Positions 32,011 to 42,243 of a DNA stretch of 64,000 nt are shown piece by piece. Each line of letters begins with the position of its first letter. The stretch's first letter is position 1. Both the position numbers and the translations under genes were made by a program. The notes beneath the pieces are model-generated. The model made no database searches, was not told the origin of the DNA, and saw only the letters and a list, made by a program, of their open reading frames with translations. Location of the stretch: positions 2,604,001-2,668,000 of the forward strand of contig JADKIR010000004.1 in the NCBI GenBank assembly GCA_016722655.1, read 5' to 3'. Origin of the DNA: Cytophagaceae bacterium. Lineage in GTDB: Bacteria > Bacteroidota > Bacteroidia > Cytophagales > Spirosomataceae.

Positions 32011-32320
32011 CCCCTATACTAAGGGTAATTTAGCACAAGTCTTCAACTAATTATGTGTTAAATTGGTAAAACTTTCTGTTATTTATGTCTAATAATCAAT
32101 AGTTTAGCTAATTCAAGTTTCAGGTTTCGTTACTGCCGTTTTTAATGCTTAAGAAAAGCCTCACCTATGATCAATTGGAACGGCATAGTAAACCGGGAAT
32201 ATATCTCACTTGGTCAATATTTTGGCTAATTGGCTCTAGAAAATACCAATTGACCTCTGATAAAAATGTAGCATTTGGATGGTTTTGGTAAGTAGCACTC
32301 AGGTACGGTTTCCTTGGTTG

Positions 32321-32550
32321 AGCTTTTATACATTGTCTTGCAGCTTTTACACTTTGTCATGCAGCTTTTTTACTTTGTCATAAAGCTTTTACACTTTGTC
32401 TTGCAGCTTTTTTACTTTGTCATGAAGCTTTTACACTTTGTCTTGAAGCTTTTTCACTTTGTCTTGCAGCTTTTACACTTTGTCATGCAGCTTTTACACT
32501 TTGTCTTGCAGCTTTTCACTTTGTCATGAAGCTTTTTCTCTTTGACATAA
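32321..32550. repeat. Tandem array 4: eleven units of 21 bp
   Basis: Units begin AGCTTTTACACTTTGTC with TTGC/ATGC/TTGA ends; one unit near 32510 is 20 bp. The sequence is unrelated to arrays 1-3. On the minus strand one frame reads KLQDKVK-like heptads with TAA in place of a Lys codon in most units. Confidence 0.92.
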
Positions 32551-33132
32551 GATAAAATTAATTGTAAAAACATCCCCTCCAGATAGGGTAGGGCAGGCGG
32601 TTTTGGAGCCGGCATTTTGGAATTGTGCAGCATCACAACATACGCTTTGGAGGCAATGCAGAACCATAAAATCAATAAAAATTCACTGTTCATTTGCCAA
32701 ATATAGCTCCATAACCAACTCTTTAAAACGATACCTTGGCTCCGATACCTACAAACTTATTGGGCCTTAGCAGCTAAAAACAACCGGACTTTAAACACAA
32801 ATCTGCACCCAAGGCTTTGGCCTGATGATGAGCCTTACTCACTGATTAAAAATATATTAATATAATTTGAAATATAAAAACAGATAATTATATTTGATTC
32901 AGAAAAATAAGATTAACGAAAGACCAATCACTGCATGGAAAAATTTACGAAATACAACAATTATCTTAAAGTACACATTTTAAATATTTTATCAAATTCA
33001 GATAATAAAAACATAATAGATATCACCGAAACTGATAAAATGAGTTTCGGGAATATGCTTGTTGGTGGCTACCGAAAAATAACACGAACTCGACAATCCA
33101 ACCTTGATAACAAAATCAAAAATCATAAAAAA
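32551..33132. other. Intergenic region, about 580 bp, no supported gene
   Basis: The first 150 bp are moderately GC-rich (CAGGCGGTTTTGGAGCCGG) and lie in a minus-strand frame that continues into array 4. The rest becomes strongly AT-rich from about 32840 onward, which marks entry into foreign DNA. A reading frame from 32935 precedes the secreted-protein start at 33133 but has no signal peptide or recognisable start context. Confidence 0.45.
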
Positions 33133-33651
33133 ATGAAACGACAGATTTTTACCCTACTTCTGATTTTTACTTTCATTTCCAATTTGGTATCCGCCCAAGA
33201 TGAAAAAGACTGGGGAGAATGGCGAGTAACTAAATGTTTTAAAGGTATTCAGTTTAGAACAAGACCAATGGGGACAGAACCTGGCAAATATGGATATTCA
33301 AGATATATTCAGTTTAGAAATAATTATAACACAAAAGTTGCTTTTGGTTATACAGTTAAAGGATTTCAAAAAGAGCATGATGAGTATGTTCGGATGAACG
33401 GCTCTCAATATAGAACGGAACTTAAAGCAAACTCGACTGACGATGGACTTATGTGGTTTAGTTCAACTAATGCCAATGGACAGTATATTTCTTTAGGGTA
33501 TCTTCGTTTTTTAGGGGCTGATGAAACTGACGCTTCAAAAACTTATGAAGGATGCGATGACAAAACAGCAATTTCATGCAATTCTTGCACTTACAAACCA
33601 ACTTATTGGTGTTCAAATTATGACAAGTCAAAAGATAAATCAAGAGCCTAA
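33133..33651 (+). CDS. Secreted protein of unknown function, N-terminal part of a probably frameshifted gene
   Basis: Starts at the ATG at 33133 with signal peptide MKRQIFTLLLIFTFISNLVSAQ. The mature part is beta-rich and contains Cys residues (DWGEWRVTKCFKGIQFR, CDDKTAISCNSC). The frame ends at KDKSRA, while the overlapping frame continues QEPKTITSNSS without a start codon or ribosome site, so a single-base indel near 33640 is likely. Strongly AT-rich compared with the flanking chromosome. I do not recognise the family. Confidence 0.6.
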   Translation: MKRQIFTLLLIFTFISNLVSAQDEKDWGEWRVTKCFKGIQFRTRPMGTEPGKYGYSRYIQFRNNYNTKVAFGYTVKGFQKEHDEYVRMNGSQYRTELKANSTDDGLMWFSSTNANGQYISLGYLRFLGADETDASKTYEGCDDKTAISCNSCTYKPTYWCSNYDKSKDKSRA

Positions 33652-33940
33652 AACAATAACTTCAAACTCATCAATATCACAAGAACAAGTAAAAAATTCA
33701 ATAATTGAAGATTTGAAAATTAATTTAAACCAAAATATTAGATTTAATGATGGTTCTTTTGCTTCAATACTTATTAAAGAAATTACTCTAGTATCTAATA
33801 ACTTGACTATCATAACTGAAAACAGTTATTTATCAAGTTCGAGAGGAGATGAATCATACCAGTTCACAACAAAAAAAGTAATTCCAATACATCTACTAAA
33901 AAGAAATGAAGATAATGGACTGGAATCATGCAAAATATGA
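33521..33940 (+). pseudogene. Continuation of the preceding secreted-protein gene (middle segment)
   Basis: Only the part after about 33640 looks real: a Ser/Asn-rich linker, then NIRFNDGSFASILIKEITLVSNNLTIITENSYL, a beta-rich segment that ends IPIHLLKRNEDNGLE. The next-frame sequence (DWNHAKYDRWGVKK) would continue it if one base is restored near 33918. Most likely a fragment of one longer gene spanning 33133-34654. No family recognised. Confidence 0.4.
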
Positions 33941-33943
33941 TAG

Positions 33944-34654
33944 ATGGGGTGTAAAAAAATGATTATTTTGACAATTATTAACAGAAATGTAACACAAGAG
34001 ATTTATGGTGGCAGGGAAAAAAATTTAGGGTGGCTCGAAGAAGCATATGAGAGAGAAGGGATGGTTGGCATTGAATACGTGAATGAAAATCCATCTAACT
34101 TTATACGATTTAAACAATTAATAAATCAATTAGGAAACGAAAACTCAACACAACCAATAAACAATAAGGCTGATGAAGAAAAAACGAAGGAGCAAGAAAT
34201 GCAAAATAATGCGGTAAAATTAGATAAAGAGATGAAAAGTATTGGTAATTATCTTTCTCAACTACCAAAAGAGGAGCGTAAAGTTTTAATTGATAATGCG
34301 AATGATGTTCTTAGCACTGAGGTAAATAAGCAAAATGCATTAAGTAAATTAATTAATTTGAAAAAGAAAATTGAAACTATAAGTTTTAGTAGTTTTACTG
34401 ATGAGTACATTAACCAAAATATTCAATATTATCAAAACCTTTTTAAAATTAAAGGAATTACAGTAATTGTTTCACATAACAATGAACATGGATATTATTG
34501 GTTGGATGCTTCGATAAATCTTGGATATGAATTAAATAAAGATTTATATCTAGAAATTATGAATTCAAGTCCATATCCCGATTTAAATAGCATTTTAGCT
34601 ACAAAGTTTGGAATAACATGGACTGATTGGTCAAAAAAAATAAAACCGAAATAA
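33944..34654 (+). CDS. Unknown protein with coiled-coil segment (C-terminal part of the same locus or separate gene)
   Basis: A 236-residue frame. The first 60 residues include GIEYVNENPSNFIRFKQLI, followed by a Lys/Glu-rich helical stretch (KADEEKTKEQEMQNN, LPKEERKVLIDNAN) and a C-terminal domain with GYYWLDASINLGYEL and TWTDWSKK. No signal peptide of its own, which supports its being the 3' part of the secreted-protein gene. Followed by a repeat-bearing gap. Function unknown. Confidence 0.5.
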   Translation: MGCKKMIILTIINRNVTQEIYGGREKNLGWLEEAYEREGMVGIEYVNENPSNFIRFKQLINQLGNENSTQPINNKADEEKTKEQEMQNNAVKLDKEMKSIGNYLSQLPKEERKVLIDNANDVLSTEVNKQNALSKLINLKKKIETISFSSFTDEYINQNIQYYQNLFKIKGITVIVSHNNEHGYYWLDASINLGYELNKDLYLEIMNSSPYPDLNSILATKFGITWTDWSKKIKPK

Positions 34655-35232
34655 ATCTAATTTGAGAGCGATATTAAAAATCTTCTTTGTTCAAATAAAT
34701 AAGCAGTAGATAACAACTATAGCTTTGTTGGGCAAGCTATAATGCGACATTGTAGAATTTAGAATGAATAATGGCTGGCGGCTAGACCCCGCCTTTGATA
34801 TCCTTCTAACAAACGATAAGCCGAGATAGTATAGATAAAACATATTGCCATGGATGGAGGACGAAGAAACAATCGGCAAGCCACCAACATAGTATTTATA
34901 AAAAAGGGGGCGGACGGAAGTAATTGAACATCAGTACATTAATAAACATTTTCACTATCGGACGGAATACTATGAAGCAGTTGGAAGTAACTCAACTTTG
35001 GAACAAAACCCAGCACCAGTTACGGGCGGACGAGTTCCAAATTCCCCCTTCTTCATAAATACTTGTACGTTATGCCTAATGCCAAGAGACTACGAACCGA
35101 CAATGAACAGACAGACAAAACAGATGACACAAAACCAACGAATCATAAAATTAAAAGAGGTGCAAGCCAACGCTCAAAGCTAACGCTTTTGCACCAAATT
35201 TAATTTTACCCCAACTCACCCAAGCCCCATAG
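34655..35232. other. Intergenic boundary region with copy A of the dispersed repeat
   Basis: About 34716-34790 carries a diverged copy (GGCAAGCTATAATGCGAC, AGAATGAATAATGGCTGGCG) of the repeat found at 46868, 50084 and 51231. About 34908-34950 has GGCGGACGGAAGTAATTGAA, which recurs at 45127 as GGCTGGCGGAAGCAATTGAA. ACGTTATGCC and GCTAACGC follow at about 35068 and 35179. No gene is seen. Confidence 0.55.
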
Positions 35233-36971
35233 ATAATAATTATACAAACTGAAATAGATGCAATTAATAAAAAGCAACCCTATCGTACAGTTGGTCTTCT
35301 TGTTGGAGCAACAGCAAAAGAACAAGTACGCCAAATAAAGCGACTGAACCAATTTATTGACGCAGAACAAGAGCCAGAAGATGATTTTAGTTTTCCTGCA
35401 CTTGGGAAAATTGTTAGAACAGTTGACAACGTATCAGAATCGGCTTCTAAACTAAACCTTGATAGCGACAAAATGAACGCTTCTTTGTTTTGGTTTTATA
35501 ATGGCAAACCAATCACCGATGAACCTGCATTTGATGCTTTGAAAGATGCTGATATAGACCAAGCTATAAATATTTGGTCGAAACTCACTACAACAGAAGA
35601 TGTAACCCAACGAAATGCCTCTGCCCATAGTAATTTGGGAACACTTTATTTAAGCCAAAATACAAATGAAGATGTTTTAGAAAAAGGTATTTCATTAAAG
35701 TTGAAATTTCTTGAAAGTGATTTTATTAAAGACTTCAAAGCATTAGCAACTGATGAAACTTATAAAACTACAAAGAAGGAATTACAACTTATTTTTCTAA
35801 ATCTAATTCAAACGGAAATAGAAAAAAGTGGTGGAGTAACTTCAAATAAATTTCTTGAAATACTATCAAAACAAACATTTTCTGCAAAAGAAGATTTTTT
35901 AAAAGGATTTTTTCAAAAACCTATTGAACAAATTGAAAAACAAATTGAAGAAACAAGAAAAAAACAAAAAGCTAATCCAGCAAAAGCAGGAGATTATGGA
36001 AATGAATTAATTAAAAACACTAAGCCATTATTAACCTCTATAATTTCAATCCTTGGCAAATCCGATATTAAAGTAATTTCAATTTCAGATAAAATTGCAA
36101 ATGAAATTTTGCAATGTGGAATATCATTATTTAACCATTTTCACGATACAGGCACAGAAGTAGGTGAAATTGCATTAGACTTAAATAAAAAGCGAAAAGT
36201 ATTGCTCTTGGAAGTGTCGTAAAAGAAAGAATATATGAAAGCATTCCAGTTGTTGAAAGATATGTTGCTGATAGACCAGAAAGAGAAAGTCAAGCTAAAA
36301 TAATTGTTGATTTTGAGGCTTTAAAAAGATTAATTGATGAATTTGAAAATAAAAGTGAAACCATTGAAAATGCGAAACAATTATTAGCAAGTGCAAGACC
36401 CTATTTAAATAATGTAAAAAATATTTTAGGTAGCAATGAAGAAATTTATTTAGGAATAAGTTCACGAATTGCATCAGATGCACAAGGAATGTGTGTTTCT
36501 GAAATCAATAAGCTGCAAGAAGTATTCAGCAATTTATATGATAATTCAACAAAATTTACAGCCTTGATTTTACTAAAACAAAAAGTAAATGAAGCTTTTG
36601 ATGTTACTACTACGATTGGTAATATGGACTTACGACAAGATTTTAGAAGTAGATATACAGCAAATCGAAACTCATTATCAAGTCTAAAAACTCAACTTGC
36701 AAATTTTAATACAGGTTCAAGTAATGGTTCAAGTGGAAGTGGTGGTGGATGTTATATTGCTACAATGGCTTACGGGAATTATGACCACCCACAAGTTATG
36801 ATTTTAAGACAATTTAGAGATGATGTATTAAGTAAATCGCAATTTGGCAAATGGTTTATCAAAAAATATTATTTCTATTCACCAAAATTGGTTGAGAAAT
36901 TAAAAAATAAAGCAGCAGTAAATTCTTTAATTCGTAAAGGATTAAATCAAATAATAAAATTCATAAAATAA
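35233..36971 (+). pseudogene. CFI-box protein, first gene of the Hsp70/kinase-AAA+ module, one frameshift
   Basis: The frame is open from 35233 with no ATG before 35473, yet the upstream residues (YRTVGLLVGATAKEQVRQIK, DDFSFPALGKIV) look like genuine protein, so the true start is probably non-ATG or lies behind another indel. The central part is helical with a TPR-like unit (ASAHSNLGTLYLSQN). At 36185-36190 one A is missing; restoring it reads NKKAKSIALGSVVKERIY. After a Gly/Ser linker the C-terminus is a CFI-box: CYIATMAYG then HPQVMILRQFRDDVL. About 578 aa. It overlaps the next gene by one base, so the two are in one operon. The function of CFI-box proteins is not established. Confidence 0.7.
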
Positions 36972-37875
36972 TGAAGAAAGCAATATTACCAATACTCATA
37001 TTATCAACTTTTTTGGCAACTGCCCAAAACAAAAACATTGACTTTGAAAAAGAAATGAAACCTCTGCACGACAAGGTAAAATCTTTGCAATCGGAAAATA
37101 GAATCCTTACAAAAAAAGTAAATGCACTTTCAACCGAAATTGAAATTAACAAACTTTCACTTGACAGTTTGCGAATCCAAACAGAAGAAAACAGTAAAAA
37201 TTTAGGTTTGAAAATTTCATCAACTGAAAAAAAAACAAATCAAAAAATTTCTGCCGTTGATGAATCACTTGGTAAAATATCACTTTACGGAATTATCGGG
37301 GTGCTTTCAGCAATTTTACTTTCAGGGCTTTTGTATTGGTTTTTGCGTAAAAGACAACAAACCGACAAAACCGATTTTATTGACCAATTAAGCAAAACAA
37401 AATCTTCAATTGAAGAAAGTTTGGTAAAAGAATTTGGAAAACAAACCGATTTGATGGACGCTCAATTACATTTAATTGAACAACAAAAACAACTTTACAA
37501 GCAACGCCAACCGCAGAACCTGACCACTCTTTGGCATTGAAAGTGGCAAGTGAAATCAATCTTATTGAAAGAAATATAAATTTGATGGATGTAAAAACCA
37601 AAGGCTTAAAACAATTACAAGCATCAGTAGGCAAACTAAAAGACAATCTTTCTGCCAATGGATATGAAATGCCCGAACTATTAGGCAAACAATTTCATCA
37701 GGGAATGAAAGTAATTGTTGCCAGTTCAATTCCAGAAGAAAACCTTGAAAAAGATTCTGAAATAATTTCCAAAGTCTTAATTCCACAAGTAAATTACAAC
37801 GACAAAATGATTCAAACAGCCCAAATTGAAGTATCAAAGGCTAATAAAAAAAAAATATTCACAAATGAGAAATAA
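36971..37875 (+). pseudogene. Membrane-anchored coiled-coil protein of the module, one frameshift
   Basis: Begins with a signal peptide (MKKAILPILILSTFLATAQ), then a long heptad-rich coiled coil (about 25-105), one membrane helix (LYGIIGVLSAILLSGLLYWFL, about 112-132) and a cytoplasmic helical domain. A missing A near 37488-37494 splits it; repaired it reads QTLQATPTAEPDHSLALKVA and continues to 37875. About 300 aa. The topology would place the coiled coil in the periplasm and the C-terminal domain next to the Hsp70 in the cytoplasm, so it may tether or sense. Overlaps the Hsp70 start by 10 bases. Confidence 0.7.
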
Positions 37876-40394
37876 AATAGATTACGGCATTGATTTAGGA
37901 ACTACCAATTCGGCAATTGCAAGAATGGAAAATGGTGTACCAACCATTAAAAAGTCAGACACATTAAAAGATACAATTCCTTCTTGCATACACTTTAATA
38001 GAAGGCAGGATATTCTAGTCGGAGACACTGCTTTCAATGTATTGAAAAATGATAATGCAAGGGCCATTAAAAACTTTTGAAAAAGGAAAACTAACACATT
38101 CACAGAGTTTAAAAGAACAATCCGTACTACACATTCTTATGAATGTTCCAATATGAATAAAAGTTTTTCATCAGAAGAATTGTCTTCTGAAATTTTGAAA
38201 AAACTAAAATCATTTGTGCAGGATGAAAATATTTCCTCAATAGTAATTACTGTTCCTGCAAAGTTTCTGAATCCTCAAAACGAAGCCACAATGCAAGCAG
38301 CAAAACTTGCAGGTTTTAAACATATTGAACTATTACAAGAACCAGTGGCTGCCGCCACTGCTTATGGTCTTGGTTCAAAAAGTAAAGACGGCTTTTGGTT
38401 GGTGTTCGATTTTGGTGGAGGAACTTTTGATGCCGCTTTGATTAAAGCAGAAGAAGGCATTCTAGCTGTAAAAGATACTGATGGCGATAATTGGCTTGGA
38501 GGTAAAAATTTAGACGAAGCAATTGTTGACCAAATTATTATTCCAAATCTTGCAGAAAATTTTGCAATTAAAGCGTTTTAGAAGATTCAGAAAAAAGAAT
38601 TATTAAGAAATGCTGTTAAATTTTATGCAGAAGAGGCAAAGATTCAATTATCATTCAAAGACACTCACCATATTTTATCACAATTAGGAGATTTGCCATT
38701 TGAAGATGAAAATGGAGATGAACCAGAAATTGATGTAGAAGTAACTCAAAAAGATATGGAAAATGTGGTTGCCCCTATTTTCCAAAAAGCAATTGATATT
38801 TCAAAAGAATTATTGAAACGAAACAATTTAAAAGGTGCTGACCTTGGTGCATTAATTCTTGTTGGCGGTCCAACTTATTCGCCAATTTTACGAAGAATGC
38901 TTAAAGAGCAAATCACTGATAAAGTTGATACTTCTGTTGACCCAATGACAGTAGTTGCTAAAGGTGCGGCTTTATTTGCTTCTACAATTTCAGTATCAGA
39001 CGAAGTAAAAGAAACAACAAGAGATAAAACCAAACTTCAATTGGACTTAAAATATGAAGCCACTTCGGTAGAGTTGGACGAAATGGTAAATTTAAAAGTC
39101 TTGAAAGAAAAAACAACAGGTACTTTTCCTGATAAAATTTATGCCGATGTAGTTCGTTTTGATGGAGCTTGGTCGAGTGGCAAAAAACTAATTGGAGAAA
39201 AAGCAACCATTTTAGATGTGCTTTTAGTTGAAGGTCGTTCTAATTCGTTTGAAATAAATGTATATGACGAAGCAGGTAATAAATTAGACTGTCAACCAAA
39301 TCAATTTAGTATTTTACAAGGAATTAGTGGACTTGATGGAATGCAAGTTTTACCATATCATATTGGAATTGGCAAATATTTTCATACGGAAAAAAAAGAT
39401 TTATTTAAATCAGTTCCAGGTTTGAGAAAAAATAAACCAGTACAAATGGAATGGGGTAATTAAATGGCTTAAAAACAAGAAGTGCCATAAGACCGGGTAT
39501 GATAAAAGATATTATTCGCATTCCAATTTATCAAGGAGATTTTAACGCAGAGGGTACAAATCCAGTTCTAAATAATTTCATTACCGAGGTAATAATTACA
39601 GGCGAAAGTTTACCTGCCTTATTACCTGAAGGAAGTGATGTAGAAATCACCATTAAAATTGATAGTTCGCAAATAATGAAGTTTATTGCTTACTTCCCTT
39701 TATTAAATCACACGGAAGAATTAGAAGTAGATGTTAAACTAAAGAGCCGCCGACAGAAGAACTTTTGACAAAAGAAATAGCAAAAGCTAAACGAACAGCT
39801 CAAAAAGTAAGTGCTGATGATGTTTCAGAAAAATTAGAAGCTCTTGAAGAACAATTAGAAAATGAAAAAGGAAGTGCTGATGGAAAAATGAAAATTCTTG
39901 ATGGACTACGTAAAGAATTATTGAAATTGGATAGTGTAGAAAAAACTGCCGAATGGCCTAAGGTAGAGGAAGAGTTGAAAGAAACTTTTTATGATTTTGA
40001 AGATTTAATAAAAAAGATTAAAGCCAATGGCGATGATGAAAATATGAATTTGGATAAAGAGGAAGCACATATTCAAGAATACAAAAAAACTATTGAGCAA
40101 ATTATTAAAGAAAAGAACATAAAAGAAGCGAAACATTTAATAAGTGAAATTGGGTCATTAGATTTTGAAATTCGTAATGCAGTTACAGGTAATGCAATAG
40201 ACATAAACTTTTTAAAACAAATTGATGGTGATTTCAATACCTACAATTGGAAAGACAAAAACAAAGCAAGACAATTAGTAAATCAAGGTTTGCAATTAGC
40301 CACAGCAGGCAATACAACAGCAATTAGACCAATTTTGGTTCAAATAATTGGCTTAATGCATGATAATGAAAAACCAAAAGATACATTAGGTTAA
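37866..40394 (+). pseudogene. Large Hsp70/DnaK-family protein of the module, several frameshifts
   Basis: An Hsp70-type ATPase of about 840 aa when repaired. The actin-fold ATP site is complete: phosphate-1 YGIDLGTTNSAIA, phosphate-2 VFDFGGGTFDAAL and the adenosine motif LILVGGPTYSPILRRML. A substrate-binding-like beta domain follows (IPIYQGDFNAEGTNPVLNN), then an unusually long helical tail (about 240 aa, rich in Glu/Lys). Indels are inferred at about 38077 (extra T), 38575-38605 (a paired loss and gain around a TAG), 39460 (T lost) and 39742 (A lost). It is far too diverged and too embedded in the module to be the housekeeping dnaK. Third gene of five. Confidence 0.8.
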
Positions 40395-40416
40395 TCCTTA
40401 AACTTTTACCTTTTAA

Positions 40417-42234
40417 ATGGAGAATATAAAACAAGGCATATTACCAAAGAACTTTTCAGTAAATGAGAAGTATTCTGTTATGCTTTTTATTAAGCAAGGG
40501 AGCAATGCCGAAACATACAGAGTAAAAGGGAAAGACGGAAAACTGTACTTTCTTAAACTATTCAATTATGCAAAACTGCATCGTTCTGCATTTGATAGCG
40601 AACATAATTTATTAGAAATTGAATTTTTAAAATCAATTGATAATCCAAACATTGTTACATACAAAGACAGTGGCGAATTAATTTTTGAAACTAAAAAGTA
40701 TGGCTTTTTAGTTTTGAACTTTATTGCAGGCGAAACATTAGCAGAACATATTACAAGGGAACCAATTTCATCACTTTACGATTTAAAGCAAATTGTTACA
40801 GGTATTTTGAACGGATTAAATTATTTACATAGTTTACCAGATCCAATAGTTCACAATGAAATTACGCCACAAAATATAATGTTGGATTTGTCAGGAGACA
40901 TTCCACAAGCAAAAATTATTGATTTTGGTTTTGCAAGGTCATTTCATCAATCTTCAAAATCCTTTTCAAAAGATGGTTTAAACTTGAATTATGTAGCTTC
41001 TGAATGTTTTAATAATTTTTATTCTCCTCAATCTGATTTGTATTCTGTAGGTGCTGTAATGTATAATTTGCTTTTCGGGATGTCACCTTGGTTTAAAGAC
41101 ATTTCAAAATTTAAAGCAGACAGAACAAAAACCGAAGATATTATATTAGAAGAACGCCAAAAGAAACTTTCATTTTTAAAAGTTTCAAATGATATTGTGG
41201 ACTTTGAAGAATCTTTTTTAAACATAATTAAAAAATCATTGCAAAACGACCCTGAAAATCGCTTTCAATCTGCTAATGAATTTTTACAGGCAATCAATGG
41301 GGAAATAAAAGTTGAAGATGTGGACACTATCCAAAAAGTAAAATCTGACGATAAACCGTTAACGAAAATTCAAAGTCACAAAGCAAACGGTAAAGGGTTT
41401 GATGCAATTGCAGGAATGAACGAACTGAAAGCACAATTGAAATTAGATGTAATTGATGCATTGTATAATCCCGAAGAATATGAAAAATATGGTGTAACAA
41501 TTCCAAACGGTATGCTTTTGTATGGTCCACCAGGTTGTGGCAAAACATTTTTTGCAAAACATTTTGCCGAAGAAGTAGGCTTTAATTTTATGTTGGCAAC
41601 ACCTTCCACACTTAAAAGTAGGTTCGTAAATGCAACACAAGAAAACATTGCAAAGATGTTTGAAGAAGCAGAAAAAAATGCACCTACAATAATTTTCATA
41701 GATGAAATAAATGAGCTTTTGCCAAATCGTGATAGCGATGCACATGAAATGTCGAAGAGTGCAGTAAATGAAATGTTGGCACAAATGGATAGAACCGGAG
41801 AAAAAGGAATATTTATAATTGGTGCTACCAATTATCCTGATATGATAGACCCAGCAATGTTAAGAGCAGGGCGTTTAGATAAGAAATTTTACTTGCCACC
41901 ACCCGACTTTGAAGCAAGAAAAGGAATGTTTGAAATGTATTTAAAAAATAGACCTTTGGACTTCGGAATTGATTACGACAACCTTGCAACTTTAACTAAT
42001 AACTATGTTTCAGCAGATATTGAATTTCTTGTAAATGAAGCATCTCGTTTGGCATTAAAGGAGAAGTCAAGAATCGGTATGACAATTTTAGAAAACACTA
42101 TCAAAATAACTAAACCATCTGTACCAATACAGGAATTAGAAAAATACGAAAGAGTAAGAGCAAAAATGAACTTTGAAAATACCGAAGATAAAAACGAAAG
42201 AAGACCAATTGGTTTTAATACAAACAGAAAATAA
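40417..42234 (+). CDS. Protein kinase-like / AAA+ ATPase fusion of the module
   Basis: An intact 605-residue fusion. The N-terminal kinase-like domain (about 20-295) keeps the ATP Lys (YFLKLF), the C-helix Glu, the DFG motif at about 169-171 (IIDFGFARSF) and the Asn of the catalytic loop, but the HRD motif is HNE (about 146-148), so the catalytic Asp is Glu. The C-terminal AAA+ domain (about 330-560) has Walker A GPPGCGKT (about 370-377), Walker B IIFIDEINELL (about 426) and the SRH with finger Arg in ATNYPDMIDPAMLRAGRLDK, closest to the Cdc48/Vps4/FtsH-type classic clade. It starts 22 nt after the Hsp70 stop. It probably remodels proteins under control of the kinase-like domain. Confidence 0.88.
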   Translation: MENIKQGILPKNFSVNEKYSVMLFIKQGSNAETYRVKGKDGKLYFLKLFNYAKLHRSAFDSEHNLLEIEFLKSIDNPNIVTYKDSGELIFETKKYGFLVLNFIAGETLAEHITREPISSLYDLKQIVTGILNGLNYLHSLPDPIVHNEITPQNIMLDLSGDIPQAKIIDFGFARSFHQSSKSFSKDGLNLNYVASECFNNFYSPQSDLYSVGAVMYNLLFGMSPWFKDISKFKADRTKTEDIILEERQKKLSFLKVSNDIVDFEESFLNIIKKSLQNDPENRFQSANEFLQAINGEIKVEDVDTIQKVKSDDKPLTKIQSHKANGKGFDAIAGMNELKAQLKLDVIDALYNPEEYEKYGVTIPNGMLLYGPPGCGKTFFAKHFAEEVGFNFMLATPSTLKSRFVNATQENIAKMFEEAEKNAPTIIFIDEINELLPNRDSDAHEMSKSAVNEMLAQMDRTGEKGIFIIGATNYPDMIDPAMLRAGRLDKKFYLPPPDFEARKGMFEMYLKNRPLDFGIDYDNLATLTNNYVSADIEFLVNEASRLALKEKSRIGMTILENTIKITKPSVPIQELEKYERVRAKMNFENTEDKNERRPIGFNTNRK

Positions 42235-42243
42235 ATTAAAAAA

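Noticed and set aside
32314..32693. Frames through array 4, including one with a hydrophobic minus-strand N-terminus
   Set aside because: Open by repeat period only; the minus-strand frame changes at the 20-bp unit and has no recognisable domain.
35280..35471. Minus-strand frame opposite the CFI-box gene start
   Set aside because: The + strand frame encodes coherent protein sequence that joins the downstream gene; the minus frame is its shadow.
37866..40394. Housekeeping dnaK
   Set aside because: No grpE or dnaJ nearby, atypical long C-terminal helical tail and diverged motifs, and tight linkage to the kinase-AAA+ and TerB-like genes.
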